Shown: positions 51,877 through 60,834 of the stretch, in pieces | Layout: every line of letters starts with the position of its first letter | Position numbering within the stretch: position 1 is the stretch's first letter | Translations under genes and position numbers: made by a program | Assembly: GCA_045614925.1 (NCBI GenBank) | Contig: JAZLDV010000044.1 | Location: forward strand, 1 to 64,000 | DNA from: JAZLDV01 sp045614925 | GTDB taxonomy: Bacteria; Bacillota_I; Bacilli_A; Erysipelotrichales; Coprobacillaceae | Length of the DNA: 64,000 nucleotides | Direction: 5' to 3' | The notes under the pieces: generated by a model | What the model saw: the letters and a program-made list of their open reading frames with translations, nothing else | The model's database searches: none | Told to the model about the DNA's origin: nothing

Positions 51877-53632
51877 AACACATAATAATGGTGAATTAAG
51901 AATGAGTCATGTAGGTCAATCAGTTGAATTAATTGGTTGGGTTGCTAAAAAAAGAAATCTTGGTTCATTAGTTTTTATGGATTTAAGAGACCGTTATGGT
52001 ATTACACAAATTATTTTTGATGAATCTTTTGATGAAAGATTAAGAGAAGTTAAAAATGAATTTATTTTAAATGTTAAAGGAACTGTTATTGAAAGATCTT
52101 CTAAAAATAATAAGATTCCTACTGGAGATATCGAAATTCAGGCATCTGATTTTGAAATTATCAATACTGCAAAATTAACACCTATGATTATTGCAGATGA
52201 AACTGATGCATTAGAAGAATTAAGAATGCAATATCGTTACTTAGATTTAAGAAGACCAGTAATGCAAAGAAACTTATTTACTAGACACAAAATTACAAGA
52301 AGTATTAGAGAATACTTAGATAATTTAGATTTTATCGATGTAGAAACACCTTATTTAAATCGTTCTACACCAGAAGGAGCAAGAGACTTCTTAGTACCTT
52401 CACGTGTACATAAAGGTTCATTTTATGCATTACCACAATCTCCACAGTTATTTAAGCAATTATTAATGGTATCTGGATTTGAAAGATATTATCAGATTGC
52501 TAGATGCTTTAGAGATGAAGATTTAAGAGCAGATAGACAATTAGAGTTTACACAAGTAGACTTAGAAATGAGTTTTATGACAACTGATCAGATCTTATCT
52601 TTAGGTGAAGGATTAGTTGCTAAAGTTATGAAAGATGTTAAAGGAATTGATATTGAATTACCATTAAAACGTTTAACTTGGGTAGATGCTATGGAACGTT
52701 ATGGTATTGATAAACCTGATACTCGTTTTGGTTTAGAATTAGTTAATTTAAATGAAACTGTAAAAGATGTTGAATTTGCTGTGTTTAAATCTGCATTAGA
52801 AGCAAATGGACATGTTAAAGGTATGAATATTAAAGGTCAGGCTACTGCTTTTTCTAGAAAGAAAATTGATCAGTTAACTGATATCGCTAAAATTTATAAA
52901 GCAAAAGGATTAGCTTGGTTAAAAGTTGATGAAAATGGTGTAAATGGACCTATTGCTAAATTCTTTAATGAAGAACAATTACAAGCATTATTAACAAAAA
53001 TGGAAGCTGAAAATAACGACTTATTAATCTTTGTATCAGATGCTTCTTATGATGTTGTATGTGATTCTTTAGCACAAATTAGAAATTTCTTAGGAAAAGA
53101 ATTAAAATTATATGATCCAGAAACATTTGATTTCTTATGGGTAACTGATTTCCCAATGTTTGAATATGATGAAGAAACTGCACGTTATTATGCAAAACAT
53201 CATCCATTCACAAGACCAAAACAAGAAGATATCGATAAATTAGAAACAGATCCTGAACATTGTTATGCTGATGCATATGATATCGTTTTAAATGGTTTCG
53301 AATTAGGTGGAGGATCTCAAAGAATTTATGAATCTGAATTACAAGAAAGAGCATTTAAAGCATTAAGCTTTACTCAAGAACAAATTGATGCTCAATTCGG
53401 TTGGTTCGTAGATGCTTTCCAATATGGAACACCACCTCATGGAGGATTCGCTTTAGGTTTAGATAGATTTGCTATGTTACTTTGTGGATGTGATTCATTA
53501 AGAGATGTTATCGCATTCCCTAAAAATGCAAGTTCTTCTTGTCCGATGTCTAAATCACCTAACACAGTTTCAAAAGCTCAATTAGATGAGTTAGGAATTG
53601 GGGTGTTAAAAGATGAATCAGAAGAGAATTAA
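51869..53632 (+). CDS. aspS: Aspartyl-tRNA synthetase, bacterial type
   Basis: This 587-aa enzyme has an N-terminal OB anticodon-binding domain (GWVAKKRNLGSLVFMDLRDR), motif 2 FRDEDLRADRQLEFTQVD, the bacterial GAD insertion (about 280-420), and motif 3 GGFALGLDRFAMLL. ATG 51869 follows GAAGGAGG within the hisS end. The last 20 bases overlap the M24 peptidase gene. Confidence 0.97.
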   Translation: MNRTHNNGELRMSHVGQSVELIGWVAKKRNLGSLVFMDLRDRYGITQIIFDESFDERLREVKNEFILNVKGTVIERSSKNNKIPTGDIEIQASDFEIINTAKLTPMIIADETDALEELRMQYRYLDLRRPVMQRNLFTRHKITRSIREYLDNLDFIDVETPYLNRSTPEGARDFLVPSRVHKGSFYALPQSPQLFKQLLMVSGFERYYQIARCFRDEDLRADRQLEFTQVDLEMSFMTTDQILSLGEGLVAKVMKDVKGIDIELPLKRLTWVDAMERYGIDKPDTRFGLELVNLNETVKDVEFAVFKSALEANGHVKGMNIKGQATAFSRKKIDQLTDIAKIYKAKGLAWLKVDENGVNGPIAKFFNEEQLQALLTKMEAENNDLLIFVSDASYDVVCDSLAQIRNFLGKELKLYDPETFDFLWVTDFPMFEYDEETARYYAKHHPFTRPKQEDIDKLETDPEHCYADAYDIVLNGFELGGGSQRIYESELQERAFKALSFTQEQIDAQFGWFVDAFQYGTPPHGGFALGLDRFAMLLCGCDSLRDVIAFPKNASSSCPMSKSPNTVSKAQLDELGIGVLKDESEEN

Positions 53633-54695
53633 TAAAGTTTTATTACAAATGCAAAATAGAGGGATTGATCACTTAATTATAAGTGATCCTTCTTCTATTG
53701 ATTATTTAATTGGTTATAAAAATCATCCTGGTGAAAGAATGTATGTTCTTTTATTAAGCCAAACAGGAAACCATACATTATTTTTAAATAATTTATTTTA
53801 TTTAGATAAGAAGTTAGATTTAAATATAGTCTGGTATAATGATACTGATAATTATATCGATATTTTAGCTTCATATTTAAAAAATGCTCATTGTGTGGGT
53901 GTTGATAAAATGTGGAGTGCTAAATTTTTAATTCCTTTAATTCAATATGGATTAGATGAAGTTTGTTTTGAATTAGGTTCAATCTGTGTTGATTATGTTC
54001 GTATGATCAAAGATGAAGATGAAATCAAAAAGATGAAAGAAGCTAGCAGATTAAATGATATTGCAATGGGACAAGTCATTGAAATGATTAAAGAAGGTCA
54101 TTATACAGAGTCTGAAGTCTCTCTTAAAGTTCAGGAAATTTATACATCATTAGGATGTGATGGGAATTCTTTCCCCCCAATTATTGCTTATGGTAAAAAT
54201 TGTGCTGATACACATCATAGCGGTGACCATACAAAATTATCTGAAGGTGATAGCATTATTATAGATATGGGTAGTATTTATCAAGGGTATTGCAGTGATA
54301 TGACAAGAACATTATTCTATAAAACTGCTAGTGAAGAACAAAAAAGAGTTTATGAATTAGTAAAAAATGCTAATTTAGCTGCAGAAGCAATGATAAAACC
54401 AGGTGTTAAATTATCAGATATAGATAAAACAGCAAGGGATTTTATCAAAGAAGGTGGCTTTGTTGCTGAATTTAATCATCGATTAGGACATTTTATAGGT
54501 AGAGATGTTCATGAATATGGTGATGTTTCTGCTTCTTTTGATATGGAAGTTGAAGAAGGAATGATTTTCTCTATTGAACCTGGTGTTTATATACAAGGTG
54601 AATTTGGTGTAAGAGTTGAAGATTTAGTATTAGTTACTAAAGATGGCTGTGAAGTCTTAAATTCTTATAGTAAAGATTTTACAATTATTGAGTAA
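53613..54695 (+). CDS. M24 family Xaa-Pro peptidase
   Basis: This 360-aa creatinase/aminopeptidase-fold enzyme has the five metal ligands: two Asp in IIDMGSIYQGYCSDMTRTL, His in HRLGHFIGRDVHE, Glu in FSIEPGVY and Glu in VRVEDLVLV. It removes N-terminal residues before proline or cleaves Xaa-Pro dipeptides. It starts within aspS after GGGGTG, so it is co-translated with the synthetases. Confidence 0.9.
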   Translation: MNQKRINKVLLQMQNRGIDHLIISDPSSIDYLIGYKNHPGERMYVLLLSQTGNHTLFLNNLFYLDKKLDLNIVWYNDTDNYIDILASYLKNAHCVGVDKMWSAKFLIPLIQYGLDEVCFELGSICVDYVRMIKDEDEIKKMKEASRLNDIAMGQVIEMIKEGHYTESEVSLKVQEIYTSLGCDGNSFPPIIAYGKNCADTHHSGDHTKLSEGDSIIIDMGSIYQGYCSDMTRTLFYKTASEEQKRVYELVKNANLAAEAMIKPGVKLSDIDKTARDFIKEGGFVAEFNHRLGHFIGRDVHEYGDVSASFDMEVEEGMIFSIEPGVYIQGEFGVRVEDLVLVTKDGCEVLNSYSKDFTIIE

Positions 54696-54697
54696 AA

Positions 54698-55222
54698 ATG
54701 AATATTATTTTAGCAGATTATTCTTATTATGATAAAATATTGGCCTTTTATAATGATGTTGTTTTATATTTAAAAACTCATAAAGATTATCCTGGATGGT
54801 CTCATGGAGAATATCCTTTTAAGGACAATATCAATAAAGCACTAAATGAACATTCTTTATATATTGGCATAGAAAATGATGTAATTATTAGTGCAGTTAT
54901 AGTGAATACTGATTATTTTATTCAATATAAAGATATAGATTTTTATCACTTAGATAATTCTTATATTTTACATAGTTTTGCAGTTCATCCTTTATATCTT
55001 CAAAAAGGCTATGCAAAAAAGATGCTAGATTTTATTGTTAAAAAAGCAGTTGATGATTGTAAAGAATCCATCTGTTTAGATGTTTATGAACATAATGTAC
55101 CTGCAATAAAACTTTATGAAAAATATGGATTTATTTATCGAGGTAAATTATCTTTTGGCTTTGAATATTTAGGGCTAAATTATTTTAATTTGTATGAAAA
55201 AACATTAAAAAACCACCTATAA
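54698..55222 (+). CDS. GNAT family N-acetyltransferase
   Basis: This 174-aa protein has GNAT motif A in SFAVHPLYLQKGYAKKMLDF (acetyl-CoA loop QKGYAK) and a late HNVPAIKLYEKYGF, typical of amino-group acetyltransferases. It lies two bases after the peptidase gene and closes the hisS-aspS operon before a strong terminator. The acceptor is unknown. Confidence 0.85.
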   Translation: MNIILADYSYYDKILAFYNDVVLYLKTHKDYPGWSHGEYPFKDNINKALNEHSLYIGIENDVIISAVIVNTDYFIQYKDIDFYHLDNSYILHSFAVHPLYLQKGYAKKMLDFIVKKAVDDCKESICLDVYEHNVPAIKLYEKYGFIYRGKLSFGFEYLGLNYFNLYEKTLKNHL

Positions 55223-55235
55223 GGTGGTTTTTTTA
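55207..55235. terminator. Bidirectional terminator
   Basis: Stem AAAACCACCT/AGGTGGTTTT (about 55209-55218 with 55222-55231), ATA loop, A-run on one side and T-run on the other. It serves the GNAT gene (+) and the 37-aa gene (-). Confidence 0.9.
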
Positions 55236-55349
55236 TTATTCTTGTGCATTAGAATTATCTTTGTATTTGTCACCAGGTAATTCTTCTACTTTAGAATTGT
55301 TTTGTTCGTTTTGATTATAGCCTTTATTTTTCTTTGAATTCTTACTCAT
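55236..55349 (-). CDS. 37-aa hydrophilic protein, unknown function
   Basis: The small ORF (MSKNSKKNKGYNQNEQ...VEELPGDKYKDNSN) is very rich in Lys, Asn and Gln, with no hydrophobic stretch. A perfect GGAGGTG five bases before the ATG and a terminator right after the stop argue for a real gene. Composition recalls minor small acid-soluble spore proteins, and CATAATA in the - strand upstream (about 55382) fits a sigma-G -10, with a weak TTATA as -35 about 17 bases further up. Spore function is only a suggestion. Confidence 0.6.
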   Translation of the reverse strand: MSKNSKKNKGYNQNEQNNSKVEELPGDKYKDNSNAQE

Positions 55350-55444
55350 AATTTCACCTCCGCTCATTTAATACATTAATATTATGTGTAAATATATTTT
55401 TTTTATAAAAAATATAAATGTTTCAATACAAATTTACAAAAATA

Positions 55445-55453
55445 TGATAGAAT
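55445..55453 (+). promoter_or_regulatory. Extended -10 promoter of murC
   Basis: TGATAGAAT (one mismatch in the -10), 17 bases before the murC ATG; no clear -35. Confidence 0.4.
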
Positions 55454-55470
55454 ATGCTAGAGGTGATAGT

Positions 55471-56784
55471 ATGTACTATTTTATTGGTATTAAAGGTTCA
55501 GGTATGGCTTCTTTAGCAACAATTCTTTATGACTTAGGTCATGAAGTTGCTGGAAGTGATATTGATAAATATATTTTTACAGAAGATGCATTAAGAATAA
55601 GAAATATTCAAATTAATTCTTTTAATAAAGACAATATTAAAGATGGATATGATGTAATTATTGGAAATGCTTTTGATGAAACAAATGAAGAAGTGAAAGC
55701 TGCAAAAGAAAATAATAATGTAACTTGTCATACTTATTATGATTTTTTAGGGCAATTGATGAACGAATATGTTTCTATTGCGATTGCAGGAACTCATGGA
55801 AAAACGACAACAACAGGAATGGCATATCATTTATTTAAAGAATATGATAAAACATCTGTTTTAATTGGTGATGGAACTGGTCATGCAGTTAAAGACAGTC
55901 ATTATTTTATAAGTGAGACTTGCGAATATAAAGATCATTTCTTACATTATTATCCAACTTATGCAGTGATTAATAATATTGAATTAGATCATGTTGATTA
56001 CTTTAAATCTTATGAACAATATTGTGCATCATTTGAAAAGTTTGCAAATCAAGTAAAAGATACAGTTATTATTTGGGGAGATGATCCATATCTGCCTAAA
56101 TTAAATTATGAAAAAAGAGTGTTAAAATTTGGTACTGGTGAACGTAATGATATTATTGCTAAAAATATTATCAATAATAATAAAGGTTTATCATTTGATG
56201 TTTATATTCATAATGAATTATTTGGTCATTTTGCATTACCATTTTATGGAATGCACATGTTATATGATTCATTAGCTGTTATTACAATCGGATATTTAGA
56301 AAATATGAGTGCTGAATATATTCAAAAACGTTTATCTACATTTGAAGGTGTAAAAAGACGTTATACAGTTCAGGAAATTGGTAATAATGTTTATGTTGAC
56401 GATTATGCACATCATCCTACTGCAATTGAATATGTTATAGAAGCAACACGCTCTCGTTATCCAGATAAACAGATTGTTGCTATATTCCAGCCGGATCGTT
56501 TTTCTAGAGGAGCAATGTTTGCTAAAGAATTTGCTGATTCTATGAATAGAGCTGATTTCCCATTTTTAATGCATTTCCCTGATAATGCAAAAAAAGAAGA
56601 GGGTATTGATATTGATATCTATGATATTGCTAAGTATATTCCTAGAGCAATTGTTATTAAAGATGATGAAACTGCTGTTTCATTACTTGGACAACATGAT
56701 AATGTTGTATTCTTATTTATGAGCAGTAAAGACATTTATAAATTACAGAAAAAAGTAATTGATTATAAATCTTGTGATGAATAA
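55471..56784 (+). CDS. murC: UDP-N-acetylmuramate--L-alanine ligase
   Basis: This 437-aa Mur ligase adds the first amino acid to the peptidoglycan precursor. N-terminal FIGIKGSGMASLATIL binds the UDP-sugar, AGTHGKTTTTG is the ATP P-loop, NIELDHVDYF lies in the central domain, and DDYAHHPTAI in the C-terminal domain. ATG 55471 after AGAGGTGAT gives the family length; the longer frame begins upstream of the promoter. It heads the murC-ytxG-ytxH-ccpA cluster, as in Bacillus. Confidence 0.95.
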   Translation: MYYFIGIKGSGMASLATILYDLGHEVAGSDIDKYIFTEDALRIRNIQINSFNKDNIKDGYDVIIGNAFDETNEEVKAAKENNNVTCHTYYDFLGQLMNEYVSIAIAGTHGKTTTTGMAYHLFKEYDKTSVLIGDGTGHAVKDSHYFISETCEYKDHFLHYYPTYAVINNIELDHVDYFKSYEQYCASFEKFANQVKDTVIIWGDDPYLPKLNYEKRVLKFGTGERNDIIAKNIINNNKGLSFDVYIHNELFGHFALPFYGMHMLYDSLAVITIGYLENMSAEYIQKRLSTFEGVKRRYTVQEIGNNVYVDDYAHHPTAIEYVIEATRSRYPDKQIVAIFQPDRFSRGAMFAKEFADSMNRADFPFLMHFPDNAKKEEGIDIDIYDIAKYIPRAIVIKDDETAVSLLGQHDNVVFLFMSSKDIYKLQKKVIDYKSCDE

Positions 56785-56807
56785 TTGTAAATGAAAGGAG
56801 AAATATT

Positions 56808-57122
56808 ATGGATGCAAAGTTAATCTGTTATTGCATTTTATTGCTGTCAGGTTCATTTGCGTTATTAAGTTTAGGAATTCTTATTTTAAGAACATCTAAT
56901 ACTTTAAATCAAATAACACATTTGTTATGTTTAGTTGAGCCGACAATCGATAAAGTGAATCTAATTTTAGATGATATCAATGTAAAATTAGATATGTTAA
57001 ATGCTCCTATTGATTTAGTGAGTGGTATTTTTTCTAAAAACGGGTTAAAAAACGGAGTATTTTCTACTGCTGGTTTTATAACTTCATTATTACACAAAAA
57101 AGATAAAAGAAAGAAGGGATAG
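56808..57122 (+). CDS. YtxG-like DUF948 protein
   Basis: This 104-aa protein has an N-terminal transmembrane helix (about 5-27), then a helical DUF948-like stretch (LNQITHLLCLVEPTIDKVNL). Position between murC and a YtxH gene matches ytxG of Bacillus. Function unknown, perhaps envelope-associated. SD AAAGGAG. Confidence 0.75.
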   Translation: MDAKLICYCILLLSGSFALLSLGILILRTSNTLNQITHLLCLVEPTIDKVNLILDDINVKLDMLNAPIDLVSGIFSKNGLKNGVFSTAGFITSLLHKKDKRKKG

Positions 57123-57124
57123 TT

Positions 57125-57607
57125 ATGAAAATTGGACGTTTATTAGCAACTATGGGTTTAGGTGTTGTAGCAGGTATGTTACTAGCTCCTAAAAAAGGAA
57201 GTGAACTTAGAGAAGATATCAAACAAGTATCTAAGAAAACTTATAATAATTTAAAAGATTTAACTAAAGAAGATGTTGAAAATTTATTAGAACAAACTAT
57301 TGAAACAGTTAAAAAGTCAGTTGATGAATTTAATATGGAAGAATTTAAAGAATCAACTAAAACTAAATTAGAAGACTTAGAAGCTAAATTAAATGATTTT
57401 TCTGCTAAAATTAAAGAATCTGATAAATTTAATGAAGTGAAAGACAATGTGGTTGATTTATCACAAAAAGTTTCTGCTAAATATGAAGAAGTTAAAGCAA
57501 AAGTAATTGAAAATACTTTAACAGCTGATGATTATGATGAGTTTGAAAAAGAAATTGAAAATGTTGAAGAAAAATTAGAAGAAATGATTGAAGAAATCAA
57601 GGAATAG
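57125..57607 (+). CDS. ytxH: YtxH-domain general stress-like protein
   Basis: This 160-aa protein starts with the YtxH signature MGLGVVAGMLLAPKKGSELR (membrane-inserting helix followed by APKKG), then a long amphipathic coiled-coil tail rich in Lys and Glu. YtxH proteins are associated with general stress in Bacillus; mechanism unknown. It lies two bases after the DUF948 gene and two before ccpA. Confidence 0.88.
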   Translation: MKIGRLLATMGLGVVAGMLLAPKKGSELREDIKQVSKKTYNNLKDLTKEDVENLLEQTIETVKKSVDEFNMEEFKESTKTKLEDLEAKLNDFSAKIKESDKFNEVKDNVVDLSQKVSAKYEEVKAKVIENTLTADDYDEFEKEIENVEEKLEEMIEEIKE

Positions 57608-57609
57608 TC

Positions 57610-58632
57610 ATGGCTAAAAGAAATGTTACAATTTATGATGTAGCTAAAGAAGCAGGTGTTTCATTAGCTACAGTTTCACGTGTTATTAATGGTTCAAATG
57701 TAGTTAAACCTGATACTCGTGATAAAGTCTTAGAAATAATTCAACGTTTAGATTTCAAACCAAATGAAATTGCTAGAGGTCTAGCAACGAGCAAAACAAC
57801 AACAATTGCGATTATTTTTCCACAATCATTATTTGCTCATGTTAAAGATATGATTGGTGGTATTGGTGATACAAGCCGTACTTTAGACTATAATGTAACT
57901 ATTTATACATCTGATGAATTAGGTAGTGGAGATCCAATGGAAGATATTATTGCAAAAGTTGTTAAGTCGAGAGCTGACGGTGTTATTTTATTCAATAATG
58001 ATCAAATAGAAAATCAGATTGAACGTCAGATTGATTTATTAAGTAAATATAAGCTTCCTGCAGTTGTTATTGGAAACAAAATTGAAAGTGAATATATTGG
58101 TAGTATTTATGCTGATTCTAAAAAAATCACTTATGAATTAACTCATAATTATTTAGAAAAAGGTAAAAAAGATATATTATTAGTGACTGCATTTCAAAAC
58201 TTATTAAAAAGTAAACATATGATTGAAGGAATGAAACAGGCTTATGATGAACATGGTATTGAATTTGATGAAGAAAAACATGTTATTCATACATCTAATC
58301 ATTATGAAGAAAGTTATCCTCAATTCTATGAATATTTTAAAACTAACAGACACGATGTTGTGATTGCTGGATATGATAAAGAAGCAGTTGCAGTTGTTAA
58401 TGCGGCTAAAGATAATGGTATAGATATACCTAATGAGTTAGAAGTTATTGGAATGATGAATACGAGCTATGCTCAAATCTGCAGACCTGCATTAACTTCA
58501 GTTTATGTTCCTGTTTATGATATGGGTGCAATGGCTATTCGTTTATTAACAAAAATGTTAAATAATGAAACCATTGATTCTAAAGAAGTTTGTGTTCAGC
58601 ATGCTTTAATGCCTAGAGCCTCTACACTATAA
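57610..58632 (+). CDS. ccpA: LacI-family catabolite control protein A
   Basis: This 340-aa repressor has an N-terminal helix-turn-helix VTIYDVAKEAGVSLATVSRV, hinge helix PNEIARGLATSKT and a periplasmic-binding-like sensor domain. It is close to CcpA, the HPr-Ser46-P-dependent regulator of carbon catabolite genes. Cluster position (after ytxGH, before tyrS) supports orthology, though other LacI paralogues look similar. Its SD lies at the end of ytxH. Confidence 0.85.
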   Translation: MAKRNVTIYDVAKEAGVSLATVSRVINGSNVVKPDTRDKVLEIIQRLDFKPNEIARGLATSKTTTIAIIFPQSLFAHVKDMIGGIGDTSRTLDYNVTIYTSDELGSGDPMEDIIAKVVKSRADGVILFNNDQIENQIERQIDLLSKYKLPAVVIGNKIESEYIGSIYADSKKITYELTHNYLEKGKKDILLVTAFQNLLKSKHMIEGMKQAYDEHGIEFDEEKHVIHTSNHYEESYPQFYEYFKTNRHDVVIAGYDKEAVAVVNAAKDNGIDIPNELEVIGMMNTSYAQICRPALTSVYVPVYDMGAMAIRLLTKMLNNETIDSKEVCVQHALMPRASTL

Positions 58633-58643
58633 AATTATTACTA

Positions 58644-58672
58644 TTGACTTTAAGATGTATTTTTTGTAAAAT
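58644..58672 (+). promoter_or_regulatory. Promoter of the tyrS T-box transcript
   Basis: TTGACT (58644-58649), 17 bases, TAAAAT (58667-58672). Confidence 0.7.
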
Positions 58673-58680
58673 TAATATAC

Positions 58681-58891
58681 AGCGTTGAAAGAGACGAGTA
58701 ATTATATAATTATGTAGTAGAGAGCTTGTGGCTGGTGAAAACAAGTCTTAATGTATAATGAATACACTCTGGAGCATCTAAGTGCAAAGCTTAGACGGTG
58801 GAAACATCGTTATCAATAAAAGTGTATGCGTTAAGCATAAATTAAGGTGGTACCGCGAGAATTCGTCCTTTTTGATGAATTCTCTTTTTTT
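58681..58891 (+). ncRNA. T-box leader, tyrosine (TAC specifier), upstream of tyrS
   Basis: AGAGAG bulge (near 58719), GGCTGGTGAAAACAAG loop, specifier TAC (58763-58765) directly before ACTCTGGAG, core TTAAGGTGGTACCGCG (58842-58857) and a terminator (stem 58857-58864/58877-58884, T-run). Specifier matches the gene. Confidence 0.95.
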
Positions 58892-58909
58892 ATTAAAGGA
58901 GGAAGTATA

Positions 58910-60136
58910 ATGAAAATTTATGATGAATTAGTGTGGAGAGGACTTATTAAAGATGTAAGTTCGCCAGATTTAGAAGAAAAATTAAATAATGGTGGATTAA
59001 CTTTCTATATCGGAACTGATCCGACTGGAGATAGTTTACATATTGGACATTTTTCTTCATTTTTAATTAGTAAAAGATTAAAAGATGCAGGGCATAATCC
59101 TATTTTATTAGTAGGAGGAGCTACAGGTTTAATTGGTGACCCTAAACCAGATACTGAAAGACCTATGATTACATTCGAACAAGTTCAACACAATTTTGAA
59201 TGTTTAAAAGCACAAGCTATTAAATTATTCGGTTTTGAAGTTGTTAATAACTATGATTGGTCAAAAGACTTAAACTTTATTGATTTTTTAAGAGATTATG
59301 GAAAATTCTTCAATGTTAACTACATGTTAAGTAAAGATATTGTAAAAAGAAGATTAGATTTAGGTATTACTTATACTGAATTCTCTTACATGATTATGCA
59401 AGCGTTAGATTTCTATCATTTATATGAAACTAAAAACTGTGTAATGCAAGTTGCTGGACAAGATCAATGGGGTAATATTACAGCTGGTATTGAATTAATT
59501 AGAAAGAAAAGTGGTAAAGAAGCTTATGCATTTACTATGCCTTTATTAACTAAGAGTGATGGAACTAAATTTGGTAAAACAAATGGTAAAGCTATCTGGT
59601 TAGATAGAAATAAAACTTCACCTTATGAAATGTATCAATTCTTTATTAATTCAGAAGATGAAAAAGTTATTGATTATTTAAAATTCTTAACATTCTTAAC
59701 TAAACAAGAAATTGAAGAATTAGAAGAAAAAAATAAAACTCAACCTCATTTAAGAGAAGCTCATAAAGCTTTAGCAAAACAAGTTATTACATTCTTACAT
59801 GGTGAAGAAGCTTATGAAGAAGCATTAGAAATTAGTTCTATGTTATTCTCTGGTCAAATTCAAAACTTAACATTAGAACAAGTTAAATCTTGTTTCAATG
59901 GAGTACCAAGTATTGACTTAGAAGAAGATACACAAATTTTAAATGCTTTAGTAAAATGTAAAGCAGCATCATCTAATAGAGAAGCTAGACAATTTGTAAA
60001 AGGTGGTTCTGTATTAGTTAATGGTGAAAAAGTAACTGATGAAACTTTTGTTATTTCTAAAGATAATGCATTTGGTAATGAAGTAACAGTTATTAGAAGA
60101 GGAAAGAAAAATTATTACGTGATTAATCATAAATAG
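58910..60136 (+). CDS. tyrS: Tyrosyl-tRNA synthetase
   Basis: This 408-aa class I synthetase has the HIGH box in DSLHIGHFSS, KFGKT as the KMSKS-type loop (SDGTKFGKTNG), and a C-terminal S4 RNA-binding domain (SSNREARQFVKGGSVLVNGE). ATG 58910 follows AAAGGAGG; the longer frame begins inside the T-box core. Control is by the Tyr T-box. Confidence 0.97.
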   Translation: MKIYDELVWRGLIKDVSSPDLEEKLNNGGLTFYIGTDPTGDSLHIGHFSSFLISKRLKDAGHNPILLVGGATGLIGDPKPDTERPMITFEQVQHNFECLKAQAIKLFGFEVVNNYDWSKDLNFIDFLRDYGKFFNVNYMLSKDIVKRRLDLGITYTEFSYMIMQALDFYHLYETKNCVMQVAGQDQWGNITAGIELIRKKSGKEAYAFTMPLLTKSDGTKFGKTNGKAIWLDRNKTSPYEMYQFFINSEDEKVIDYLKFLTFLTKQEIEELEEKNKTQPHLREAHKALAKQVITFLHGEEAYEEALEISSMLFSGQIQNLTLEQVKSCFNGVPSIDLEEDTQILNALVKCKAASSNREARQFVKGGSVLVNGEKVTDETFVISKDNAFGNEVTVIRRGKKNYYVINHK

Positions 60137-60145
60137 GAGGATTAT

Positions 60146-60775
60146 ATGAAAAAATTATTATTATGTGCTGCAGCATTAGCTATGTTGTTAACTGGTTGTG
60201 GATCTAAAGATACTGGTGATAAAGCAACTACTGCTCAAAACGGTGACGTTATTACTATTGATTTTGTCGGGAAGTTAGATGGTAAAGTATTTGAAGGTGG
60301 AAGCGCTGAAAATCAATCTTTCTTTTTAGGGTCTGGACAATATATCGAAGGTTTTGAAGAACAAATTGTTGGTATGGCTATTGATGAAAAGAAAACTATT
60401 GAAGTAACTTTCCCTAAACAATATGGTTCAAGTGATTTAGCTGGAAAAGATGCTACATTTGATATTACAATGAAAAATATTTATAAAAAAGCAGAAAAAG
60501 ATTATGCTTCTAAAAATGGTGATGTTATTACTATTGATTTCGTAGGAAAATTAGATGGTAAAGTGTTTGAAGGTGGAAGTGCACAAAATCAATCATTATT
60601 CTTAGGTGCAGGACAATATATTAAAGGTTTTGAAGAACAAATCGAAGGAATGAAATTGAAAGATAAAAAGACTATTGAAGTAACTTTCCCTAAAGATTAT
60701 GGTTCAGCAGATTTAGCTGGTAAAGATGCTACATTTGATATTACAATGAAAGAAATTTATACATCTATTAAATAA
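60146..60775 (+). CDS. Lipoprotein with two tandem FKBP-type prolyl isomerase domains
   Basis: This 209-aa surface lipoprotein has a signal peptide with lipobox LLTGC (Cys18). Two FKBP domains of the trigger-factor/SlyD kind follow, residues 32-113 and 124-205, each starting NGDVITIDFVGKLDGK and containing GQYI.GFEEQI.GM. By my count they differ at about 12 of 82 positions, so this is an internal duplication. Such proteins help fold exported proteins outside the membrane. SD AGGAGG; it lies 9 bases after tyrS with no terminator between, so some expression may come from the Tyr T-box transcript. Confidence 0.88.
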   Translation: MKKLLLCAAALAMLLTGCGSKDTGDKATTAQNGDVITIDFVGKLDGKVFEGGSAENQSFFLGSGQYIEGFEEQIVGMAIDEKKTIEVTFPKQYGSSDLAGKDATFDITMKNIYKKAEKDYASKNGDVITIDFVGKLDGKVFEGGSAQNQSLFLGAGQYIKGFEEQIEGMKLKDKKTIEVTFPKDYGSADLAGKDATFDITMKEIYTSIK

Positions 60776-60799
60776 AAGAAACTCTATGAGTTTCTTTTT
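60775..60799 (+). terminator. Terminator after the FKBP lipoprotein
   Basis: 10-bp stem (60775-60784 with 60788-60797, AAAGAAACTC arm), TAT loop, T5. Confidence 0.9.
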
Positions 60800-60811
60800 A
60801 TTTATATTTAT

Positions 60812-60820
60812 GATATGATT
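60812..60820 (+). promoter_or_regulatory. Extended -10 promoter of truB-ribF
   Basis: TGATATGAT (one mismatch in the -10), 14 bases before the truB ATG; no clear -35. Confidence 0.4.
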
Positions 60821-60834
60821 TCATAGGTGATTAT

